Shown: positions 4,891 to 11,352 of the stretch, piece after piece
How the letters are laid out: each line of letters starts with the position of its first letter
Position numbering within the stretch: the stretch's first letter is position 1
DNA from: an uncultured Verrucomicrobiota bacterium
GTDB lineage: Bacteria > Verrucomicrobiota > Kiritimatiellia > RFP12 > UBA1067
Direction: 5' to 3'
NCBI GenBank assembly: GCA_947305825.1
Contig: CAMZET010000023.1
Span: forward strand, 1-11,352
DNA: 11,352 nt
Notes under the pieces: generated by a model
What the model saw: the letters and a program-made list of their open reading frames with translations, nothing else
Told to the model about the DNA's origin: nothing
The model's database searches: none
Program-made: the position numbers and the translations under genes

Positions 4891-6620
4891 CGGCGGCGGA
4901 ACTTCGCGAAAAGATACTGGAGACCGTCTCGCGCAACGGCGGGCATCTCGCGTCGTCGCTTGGCGCGGTGGAGCTTTGCATGGCGCTTGCGGAGTCTTTC
5001 GAGCCGGAACGAGACAGGATAGTGTGGGACGTAGGGCACCAGACATACGCCTGGAAACTGCTGACGGGACGTCTTGAGCGGTTCGGGACGCTCCGGCAGC
5101 TTGGTGGCGTATCCGGTTTCCCGAACCCTCTGGAATCGAAGAGCGATGCGGCGGTAGCCGGGCACGCGGGCGTGGCGATTTCCATAGCGGAGGGGTACGC
5201 GGCGGCGCGGCGGCTGACCGGAGAAAACTACCATGTCGTGGCGGTGACGGGCGACTCGTCGCTCGTGAACGGCACCAGCCTGGAGGCGTTGAACAATTGC
5301 GCCGCCGCCGGCAAAGTCATCGTCGTCCTGAACGACAACGGCATGAGCATATCGAAGCCCGCCGGTAGCTTCTCGCGGTTCCTCGGGCGGACGATCGCCG
5401 GCGCTCGCTACAACCGCGTCAAGAACCTGGCCAGACGCTTCGGGCGGGCGTTGAGGCTATACTTCCTCTACAGCGCCGCCCACCGCTTCAAGGGGCGCAT
5501 AAAGTCGCTTTTCCTCGCTGACGCCTATTTCGCGCAGTTCGGCTTCCGCTATCTGGGGCCGGTGGACGGTCATGACGTCAAGGCGCTCAAGACTGTGTTC
5601 GAGGTGGCTAAAGAAGAGCAGCGCAGCGTACTTATACACGTCGTCACAAAGAAAGGCAAGGGTTTTGCGCCTGCCGAGAAGGACCCGACGGCCTGGCACG
5701 GCACGGGACCGTTCGATTTGCGCTCGCCCGAGCCGCCGGCGCCGAATGGGGAAACGTGGTCGGACGCTTTCGGTGCGGCTCTCTGCCGCGCGGCGCGAAA
5801 AGACCGCCGCGTGGTCGCGCTCACCGCCGGCATGAAGGACGGCACGGGACTTGCCGCGTTCGCCAAGGAATTCCCGGGGCGCTTTTTCGACGTCGGCATA
5901 ACCGAAGGCCACATGGTCGCCTTCGCGGCAGGTCTTGCAGCCGCCGGTCTGAAGCCTGTCGTCGCAGTATATTCCACATTCTTGCAGCGAGCCATTGACC
6001 AGGTCATGCACGACGTATGCATTTCGTCTCTGCCGGTCGTCTTTTGCATAGACCGCGCCGGCCTCGTCGGCGCCGACGGCGTAACGCATCAGGGGCTTTA
6101 CGACATGCCGATGCTGCGCGCGCTTCCGAACATGGCGATAGCGCAGCCGCGCGACGCCGCGGATTTGGAGATGCTGCTGGGCGAGGCGCTTAGGCGCAGC
6201 GGGCCGACCGCGATACGCTACCCACGCGGCAAAGTCCCGCCGGCGGCAAAGCCAGAAGCGACGCCGGAAACCGGGCTCCCCGCGTTCGCCATATGGTCCA
6301 CAGGCGACTGGCTCTGGAAAGCGGAAGCGGTCGCGGCGACGCTCGGCGGCACCGCGGTCCACGCCCGCTACATAAAGCCGCTGGACGAGGAACTGCTGGC
6401 GCGGCAGCGGCAGGACGGCGTGCCTGTCGTGAGCCTGGAAAACGGCTCGCTGGCCGGCGGGCTCGGCGAGGCTTTGGCTGCCGATTTGCGCCTCGGCTGG
6501 CCGGACGAGTTCATTCCGCACGGCAAGCCGGAAGAACTAGAACGCAGATACGGCCTCGACGTAGAATCGGTGACGGCGAGGGTAAAGGATTTCATCGGGA
6601 ACCGCGGGAAGAAGCAGTAG
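4887..6620 (+). CDS. dxs: 1-deoxy-D-xylulose-5-phosphate synthase or close paralogue
   Basis: Dxs joins pyruvate and glyceraldehyde-3-phosphate, using thiamine diphosphate, in the first step of non-mevalonate isoprenoid synthesis. Family motifs run the full length: GHLASSLGAVEL (19-30, active-site His20), WDVGHQTYAWK, GDS...NDNGMSIS (122-156, cofactor and Mg binding), GPVDGHD, KDPTAWHG (His271), DVGITEGHMVAFAAGL with the catalytic Glu340, DRAGLVGADGVTHQG (His401) and RYPRG. Several normally strict positions differ: GDS for GDG/GDA, EGHM for EQHA/EEHA, NDNG for NDNE, QRAID for QRAYD, and GHAGVAIS for GHSSTSIS. At 577 aa it lacks about 30 N-terminal residues of the E. coli enzyme. The start is firm: GGAG at 4875-4878 lies 8 nt upstream and no earlier start is in frame. 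It may be the sole Dxs or a specialised second copy. Confidence 0.85.
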   Translation: MTAAELREKILETVSRNGGHLASSLGAVELCMALAESFEPERDRIVWDVGHQTYAWKLLTGRLERFGTLRQLGGVSGFPNPLESKSDAAVAGHAGVAISIAEGYAAARRLTGENYHVVAVTGDSSLVNGTSLEALNNCAAAGKVIVVLNDNGMSISKPAGSFSRFLGRTIAGARYNRVKNLARRFGRALRLYFLYSAAHRFKGRIKSLFLADAYFAQFGFRYLGPVDGHDVKALKTVFEVAKEEQRSVLIHVVTKKGKGFAPAEKDPTAWHGTGPFDLRSPEPPAPNGETWSDAFGAALCRAARKDRRVVALTAGMKDGTGLAAFAKEFPGRFFDVGITEGHMVAFAAGLAAAGLKPVVAVYSTFLQRAIDQVMHDVCISSLPVVFCIDRAGLVGADGVTHQGLYDMPMLRALPNMAIAQPRDAADLEMLLGEALRRSGPTAIRYPRGKVPPAAKPEATPETGLPAFAIWSTGDWLWKAEAVAATLGGTAVHARYIKPLDEELLARQRQDGVPVVSLENGSLAGGLGEALAADLRLGWPDEFIPHGKPEELERRYGLDVESVTARVKDFIGNRGKKQ

Positions 6621-6622
6621 AA

Positions 6623-7300
6623 ATGGCTAAGATACACGGAGTAGCGGGCGAATGGGCTCGCATAAGAGGGATGGTCCTCGGTCTTTGGCCGCTGGGACTT
6701 GGGCTTTTCGTGTCTGGATTTGCGCTGGCGGCGTGCGTCGTTGCGGGGCGCGGCTGGGGCGTGGCGCTCCTGGCGGCCGGCCTGGCCACGATTGGCTGGA
6801 GCCTTTACAGCGGTATTCGCCGCGTGGAAAGCTTCTATGTCGGCGCGCGCGGCGAGGAAAGAGTCTCTAACATCCTCCGTTCGCTGCCGGAACGCTATCA
6901 CGTCTTCAATGATTATGTCGCCGGAGGAGTCCATGTAGACCATATCGTGGTGGGACCGGCCGGCGTCTACGCGATTGAGACGAAGTTCTGGAACGGGGCC
7001 GTGACGGTCGAGGAATCGCGTATTCTGGTGGACGGACGGCTTCCGACTCGCTCGCCGCTCAGGCAGGTGACGCGCGAGGCGGCGCTCGTCAAGGCCGCGC
7101 TCGCGAAAGCCGGCTGGAACGGCGACGTCACCCCGGTGCTCGCGTTCGCCAGCGACACTTTTCAGGCGCACATAGCGGAAGTGCAAGGCGCGGTGGTCAT
7201 CAATTCCTGCGACCTCCCGCAAGCTTTCGCCACGACCCGCATCGCAATTGCCCCGAATGAACTTGAACGGCTCGTTGCCATAATGGAGACAGATTTATGA
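6623..7300 (+). CDS. Membrane-anchored NERD-domain protein
   Basis: The 225-residue protein has two hydrophobic segments (about 17-41 and 45-62) and then a cytoplasmic-looking NERD (nuclease-related) domain. The family's conserved points are visible: GARGEERV at 74-81, VDHIVVGPAGVYAIETK at 105-121 with candidate catalytic Asp106, Glu119 and Lys121. NERD domains share the fold of PD-(D/E)XK endonucleases, but the function of stand-alone bacterial members is poorly defined. The start is ATG 6623, two bases after the dxs stop; the frame is open further upstream inside dxs but reads as shadow. A GGAAGAAG lies upstream as a moderate ribosome site. It overlaps the protease gene by 4 bp (ATGA), so it is clearly part of this transcript. 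Confidence 0.8.
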   Translation: MAKIHGVAGEWARIRGMVLGLWPLGLGLFVSGFALAACVVAGRGWGVALLAAGLATIGWSLYSGIRRVESFYVGARGEERVSNILRSLPERYHVFNDYVAGGVHVDHIVVGPAGVYAIETKFWNGAVTVEESRILVDGRLPTRSPLRQVTREAALVKAALAKAGWNGDVTPVLAFASDTFQAHIAEVQGAVVINSCDLPQAFATTRIAIAPNELERLVAIMETDL

Positions 7301-9699
7301 AAATCAACCGCAGTGCGATTTGCCTTGCCGCGATTGCCGCTATTGCGGTGCTCGCGTCCGTACCGGTCTCCCTCGCCGAAGATGAATTGTACACCCCGCA
7401 AATCCGCGAAGTGCCGTCCGCAGCCCCTGCGCATGACAATGCACGGGAAAGCGTAAACGTGCAGCCGCAGAACTACTACGGGAAAATCGCCCAGAGAATG
7501 GCGAGAATGCTCCCGCGATACCACGTGCTCCAGCAACCGCTCGACGACGAAATTTCCCGTCGCGCCTGGACGAATATCGTCACCTATTACGACTTCGACC
7601 ATTCCGTCTTCCTGCAAAGCGACCTCGACCGCCTCGCCAGGCACGAATTGACGATAGACGACGAACTCCTCGCCGGCGACGTCTATTTCGGCTACGAGAT
7701 ATACAACCTCTATTGCGAACGGCTGCGCGAACGCATCGATTTCGCGACTAATCTCCTTGCCGCAGCCGACTGGGACTTCTCGCAGAACGAAACCTATCGC
7801 GTCCGCCGCAAGGACGCACCTTGGCCGAAGTCGCGCGAAGAAGCCGAAGAGCACTGGCGCCGCCGCATGAAAAACGAAGTCCTCGCCCAGATTCTCTCAC
7901 GCGAACTGGACGCCGAGGACAAGGCGGAGGAAAAGGCGGAGGCTCAGGATGGGCCGGAAGCGCCGGAAAAGGCTGACGCCGCCGTGGGCCAGGCATCCGC
8001 AGAACATGAACAGGCAGGAAAGCCGGAAGGTGAAGCGGAAGATGAAGATGAAGCAGAAGAGGAATATGTAGACACCGGCGACGACGAGCCGGTCGAAAGC
8101 GATCCGCGTCTCACACCGGAGCAGAATCTCATCAAGAAATACCGCCAGTATGCGACAGTCCTCTGCGAACCGGACGAGGAGGCAGTTCTCCAGCATTACC
8201 TGTCGGCCGTGGCGCGCGCATACGATCCGCATTCCGACTATCTCTCGCCGGCGTCCAAAGAAGATTTCGACATGGACATGAATTTGTCGCTGTGCGGGGT
8301 GGGGGCGGTTCTGTCCATGGACGACGGGGCGTTGAAGATAGCGGAAATAATGCCCGGCGGGCCCATAGACGTAGACGGGCGCATCCGCGAGGGCGACAAG
8401 ATAATCGGCGTTCAGCAGGAAGGCGCGGAGATGGAAGACATCACCTGGCAGCCGATGAAGAAGACAATCCGCAAGATTCGCGGCGAGAAAGGCACTCGCG
8501 TCACGCTTGAAATCATACCGCGCAGCGACCCGACAGGAGCGACGAAAAAGCTCATTGAAATCGTGCGCGACGAAATCAAGCTGGAAGACCAGGCGGCGAC
8601 CGGCCGCGTCGAGAAGGTGGAGCACGACGGACGCGAGACTCGCCTGGGATACGTGTATCTGCCCGGATTCTACGGCACGATGGACAAGCGTCCCACCGAC
8701 GAAGGATTCCGTTCGTGCGCACAGGACGTGGCGCGGTACTTGGCGGAGTTCAACGCGCAAGACGTGGAAGGTCTGGTTCTCGACTTGCGCGGCGACGGCG
8801 GCGGTTCGCTGCGCGAGGCCGTGATGCTCTCGGCGCTCTTCGTGCCGTCGGGCCCGGTCGTGCAAATCCGCGACACGCGCACAGTCCAGCCGCTCGACAT
8901 CCCTCGCGGCAACCCGGTCGCCTTCCGCAAGCCGGTAGTAGTATTGACCGACCGCGCTTCCGCCTCCGCGTCCGAAATCGTGGCCGGGCATTTGCGCGAC
9001 ACCGGCCGCGCAATCGTCCTGGGCGACACGCGCACTCACGGCAAGGGAACGGTTCAGACCGTCATGGGCATGGGGCCGGACAAGTACGGCTCGATGAAAA
9101 TCACGACTGCGCGTTTCTACCGCATCGACGGGCGTTCCACTCAAGTCAAGGGCGTCGAGGCAGACATACGCCTTCCCTCGCTTCTCGACTCGCTGGACAT
9201 AGGCGAAGACAAACTGACCTACGCGCTTCCGTTCACGCGAATACGCAAGGCGGACTTCGTGCAGTGCTGGGATCTCGATGCGCACATTCCTGAACTGGCG
9301 GCGCTTTCGGCGCTGCGACTGGGCTCGTCGGAGCGCTACAAGCGCCATCTCGAGTGCGTGGACGGGATGAAGGCGATAGCGGACCGCGAAGAGGTGCCGC
9401 TGGAACGCGGGGCTCGCCTGGCGATGATGCGGTCCGACCGGGCATTGCGCGAGCTAGAGGAGGACAATGCTGCGCGGGCGGAACGCGCGAAAGCCGAGGG
9501 CCGGGAAGCCGGCGACGATGACGACGCGGACGCGGAAGCCGCGAAGACACAACGCCGCAGAAACCGCATCAAGGAAAGAGAGGACGACATCGTGCTCGAC
9601 GAAGCTTTCAACATTCTTTCAGACCTCGTGTGGTCCCTGCAGGGCGCGACGCTCCCGCCTACGCGAATGGACTGGTACAACGCCATACTGGGATTTTAG
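7297..9699 (+). CDS. prc: Carboxy-terminal (tail-specific) processing protease, S41 family
   Basis: A periplasmic Ser/Lys protease of the Prc/Tsp type, which degrades or trims proteins from the C-terminus; in E. coli it acts in cell-wall enzyme turnover and prepro-protein processing. Residues 1-27 are a signal peptide with likely cleavage after SLA. The Tsp N-terminal domain follows (about 60-200, LDDEISRR and VFLQSDLDRL), then a PDZ domain (about 325-415, CGVGAVLS, PGGPIDVDGRIREGDKIIGV). The S41 core has LVLDLRGDGGGSLREA, nucleophile Ser557 in SASASEI, Asp568 and Lys583 in HGKGTVQ. The end (about 660-800) matches the Tsp C-terminal region. At 800 aa it exceeds E. coli Prc (682), partly because of a highly acidic insert at about 205-268. 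GGAG at 7285-7288 supports the start. Confidence 0.93.
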   Translation: MKINRSAICLAAIAAIAVLASVPVSLAEDELYTPQIREVPSAAPAHDNARESVNVQPQNYYGKIAQRMARMLPRYHVLQQPLDDEISRRAWTNIVTYYDFDHSVFLQSDLDRLARHELTIDDELLAGDVYFGYEIYNLYCERLRERIDFATNLLAAADWDFSQNETYRVRRKDAPWPKSREEAEEHWRRRMKNEVLAQILSRELDAEDKAEEKAEAQDGPEAPEKADAAVGQASAEHEQAGKPEGEAEDEDEAEEEYVDTGDDEPVESDPRLTPEQNLIKKYRQYATVLCEPDEEAVLQHYLSAVARAYDPHSDYLSPASKEDFDMDMNLSLCGVGAVLSMDDGALKIAEIMPGGPIDVDGRIREGDKIIGVQQEGAEMEDITWQPMKKTIRKIRGEKGTRVTLEIIPRSDPTGATKKLIEIVRDEIKLEDQAATGRVEKVEHDGRETRLGYVYLPGFYGTMDKRPTDEGFRSCAQDVARYLAEFNAQDVEGLVLDLRGDGGGSLREAVMLSALFVPSGPVVQIRDTRTVQPLDIPRGNPVAFRKPVVVLTDRASASASEIVAGHLRDTGRAIVLGDTRTHGKGTVQTVMGMGPDKYGSMKITTARFYRIDGRSTQVKGVEADIRLPSLLDSLDIGEDKLTYALPFTRIRKADFVQCWDLDAHIPELAALSALRLGSSERYKRHLECVDGMKAIADREEVPLERGARLAMMRSDRALRELEEDNAARAERAKAEGREAGDDDDADAEAAKTQRRRNRIKEREDDIVLDEAFNILSDLVWSLQGATLPPTRMDWYNAILGF

Positions 9700-9702
9700 A
9701 AG

Positions 9703-10503
9703 ATGAAAACCGTTCGTTTTGTGAAGATGCATGGCGCCGGCAACGATTTCGTGCTTGTCGACGACACCGCAGGAGGCTTCTCGATAGAAGACCACCGCCG
9801 TATTGCCGCAATGGCGACGCGCCCGGACGGCATCGGCTGCGAAGGAGTGATAATCGTGCAGCGTTCCGAGAAGGCCGACTTCAAGATGCGCTTCTTCAAT
9901 CCGGACGGCACGGAAGCCGACATGTGCGGAAACGGCGCCAGATGCGTAGCGGCGTTCGCTCGCGAGATTGGCTGCGTGAAAGAAGACCGTATGGTTTTCG
10001 AAACGGCCGCCGGCATGGTGGAGGCGGAGATACTCGAACCAGGGCTGGTGCGCATCGCCATGCCGCCGCCACGAGATCTGCGCGAGGATTTCGTAGTGGC
10101 TGGAGTGCCGCATAAAATCGTGCCGGTAGAAAATCTCGCCAGAGTGAACGTGGAAGCCGAGGGACGGCGCATACGCGATTCAGAGGATTTCGCGCCGGAC
10201 GGCACGAACGTGGATTTCGCGCTGTACCGTCCGCCGCACCGCGTCTCGATACGCACATACGAACGTGGCGTGGAAGCAGAGACTGGCGCGTGCGGCACTG
10301 GCTGCGTCGCTGCCGCCATCGTCGGTGTCGCCGATTACGGACTTGAATTCCCGGTGCATGTCACCACTTCCCGCGGCTACGAACTTGTCGTGGGCGGCGA
10401 GAGCGGCGACGACGGCTTTTCGTCCGTCACGCTGACCGGCCCGGTCAAGCGCGTTTTCTCGGGCGAGATGGATTTCGAGGCACTCGATTTCGTCTCTGAA
10501 TAG
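9703..10503 (+). CDS. dapF: Diaminopimelate epimerase
   Basis: DapF interconverts LL- and meso-diaminopimelate without a cofactor, supplying lysine and the meso-DAP of peptidoglycan. Both catalytic cysteines are present: Cys75 in ADMCGNGARC and Cys197 in ETGACGTGC. The N-terminus has the signature KMHGAGNDFVLVD at 8-20, with substrate-binding Asn14, then FFNPDGTEAD at 64-73, GVPH at 134-137, GTNVDF and YERGVEAETGACGTG. Length (266 aa) is usual. A variant is GIGCEG at 43-48, where GIGADG or GIG-DQ is common, which places an extra cysteine near the active-site half. The gene begins 3 nt after the prc stop with only a weak ribosome site, suggesting translational coupling. scpB follows after 19 nt. 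Confidence 0.96.
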   Translation: MKTVRFVKMHGAGNDFVLVDDTAGGFSIEDHRRIAAMATRPDGIGCEGVIIVQRSEKADFKMRFFNPDGTEADMCGNGARCVAAFAREIGCVKEDRMVFETAAGMVEAEILEPGLVRIAMPPPRDLREDFVVAGVPHKIVPVENLARVNVEAEGRRIRDSEDFAPDGTNVDFALYRPPHRVSIRTYERGVEAETGACGTGCVAAAIVGVADYGLEFPVHVTTSRGYELVVGGESGDDGFSSVTLTGPVKRVFSGEMDFEALDFVSE

Positions 10504-10509
10504 TTTAGC

Positions 10510-10513
10510 GGAG
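10510..10513 (+). promoter_or_regulatory. Ribosome binding site deciding the scpB start
   Basis: GGAG ends 9 nt before ATG 10523. A GTG at 10517 is in frame but only 3 nt from this site, so ATG 10523 is preferred. Confidence 0.6.
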
Positions 10514-10522
10514 TCCGTGCGA

Positions 10523-11352
10523 ATGGGTGAAGAAGGAAAGATACCGCTGCCAGGAAGCCTGCAGGAAATAGTAGGCGCGCTTCTGTTCGCGAGCGAGACG
10601 CCGCTGACAGCCGCCGATTTGCGCGCCGCGATACGTGCCGTCGAACCGGAACAAGGCGAAAACGACGAAATAATGAACGTCTACAAGACGTGTACGGCCA
10701 GGGAGGTAGACCAGGCGCTCAAAGGGCTTGCGAAGTCGCTCGACGTCGCCGGCGCCGGCTTTTCCCTCGTTTGCACCGGCGGAGCCTATCGTCTGCAGAC
10801 CGTCCCTTCGTGCGGCCGCTACGTGCGCGCCATGCTTAAACTCGACCGTCCAAGCCGCCTGGGCCGCGCCTCGCTCGAAACACTTGCCATCATCGCCTAC
10901 CGCCAGCCGATTACCAAAAGCGAAGTCGAGGAAATTCGCGGCGTGGACGTATCGGGCAACATGAAAACGCTCATGGATTTGCAGCTCGTGCGCATGGTCG
11001 GCAAGTCCGAACTGCCGGGCCATCCGTTCCTTTACGGCACGACCCCCATTTTCCTCGAGCATTTCGGGCTTGCGTCCTTGCAGCAGCTCAACGAACTCGA
11101 CCCCACGCTTCAGCGCTCTAACCCGCGCGAAAAGGCGGCTTCATACAGAAAGCCAGTCCAGCAGGAGACGCTGCCTCTCGAAGGCGTGGAACAGGAGAAA
11201 GACGCTCTCGACGAGGCTATCGAGCAAATCGACGGCGCCAGCGCCCAAGACCAGGACGTCACGGAAGTCAAGGTCGAGACGGCGGCAAAAGAGGAAGAAA
11301 CGCCAGAAAACTCACAAGCCTTCGCCGTCTACATAAACGAAGACGAGGAAGA
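10523..11352 (+). CDS. scpB: Segregation and condensation protein B, 3' end outside window
   Basis: ScpB binds ScpA and SMC to form the bacterial condensin that compacts and segregates chromosomes. The frame stays open to the window edge (at least 276 residues). ScpB features are visible: LQEIVGALLFASETPLT at 13-29, the first winged-helix region to about 100, then the strongly conserved RASLETLAIIAYRQPITKSEVEEIRGV at 115-141, and the end of the second winged helix, FLYGTTPIFLEHFGL at 169-183 and SLQQLNEL. Most ScpB proteins end near here; this one continues for at least 80 residues as a Glu/Asp/Gln-rich, probably disordered tail. No scpA is present immediately upstream; dapF is there instead, so the common scpA-scpB pairing is not seen on this side. 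Confidence 0.93.
   Translation, partial: MGEEGKIPLPGSLQEIVGALLFASETPLTAADLRAAIRAVEPEQGENDEIMNVYKTCTAREVDQALKGLAKSLDVAGAGFSLVCTGGAYRLQTVPSCGRYVRAMLKLDRPSRLGRASLETLAIIAYRQPITKSEVEEIRGVDVSGNMKTLMDLQLVRMVGKSELPGHPFLYGTTPIFLEHFGLASLQQLNELDPTLQRSNPREKAASYRKPVQQETLPLEGVEQEKDALDEAIEQIDGASAQDQDVTEVKVETAAKEEETPENSQAFAVYINEDEE

Noticed and set aside
7897..9348. 483-residue - strand frame inside prc
   Set aside because: It is a shadow of the real protease gene, in which the domains and catalytic residues are intact.

Overview
This window is GC-rich, densely packed bacterial chromosome, mostly housekeeping genes on the + strand with one unrecognised gene on the - strand at the left edge. It is probably from a Gram-negative bacterium: there is diaminopimelate epimerase, a periplasmic tail-specific protease with a signal peptide, and the non-mevalonate isoprenoid pathway. 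The gene content and extended -10 promoters, with no Bacteroidota-type promoter signature, would fit the Verrucomicrobiota/Kiritimatiellota/Lentisphaerota group. That placement is an impression, not a determination.

Layout: (1) 13-435 (-), a small unrecognised protein. (2) 436-944, a divergent intergenic region. It holds a leftward extended -10 promoter, four 23-bp tandem repeats, directly abutting seven 22-bp tandem repeats, a rightward promoter and a roughly 70-nt leader. (3) 945-3291, a ribosomal/replication operon: rplY (L25), rpsF (S6), ssb, rpsR (S18), rplI (L9). (4) 3292-3414, two hairpins, the second a canonical intrinsic terminator whose T-tract runs straight into the -10 element of the next promoter. 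(5) 3415-11352, a second tightly packed operon: a GT-C type membrane glycosyltransferase, a divergent dxs-like gene, a membrane-anchored NERD-domain protein, a Prc-type protease with an acidic insert, dapF, and scpB running off the right end. Three junctions in this run are overlaps or gaps of 3 nt or less.

How the genes fit together: the first operon makes four ribosomal proteins plus the replication single-strand binding protein, a widely conserved grouping. The second has an envelope flavour: lipid-linked sugar transfer, isoprenoid precursor synthesis, periplasmic proteolysis and meso-DAP for peptidoglycan, followed by a chromosome-condensation subunit. That functional link is inferred from arrangement only.

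I found no mobile element, CRISPR array, tRNA or rRNA, and no clear undescribed defence or metabolic system. The best candidates for a second look are the paired tandem arrays between the divergent promoters, the diverged Dxs-like enzyme, the shared WTGGTAWAAT promoter element with a probable leaderless transcript, and the acidic insert in the protease.
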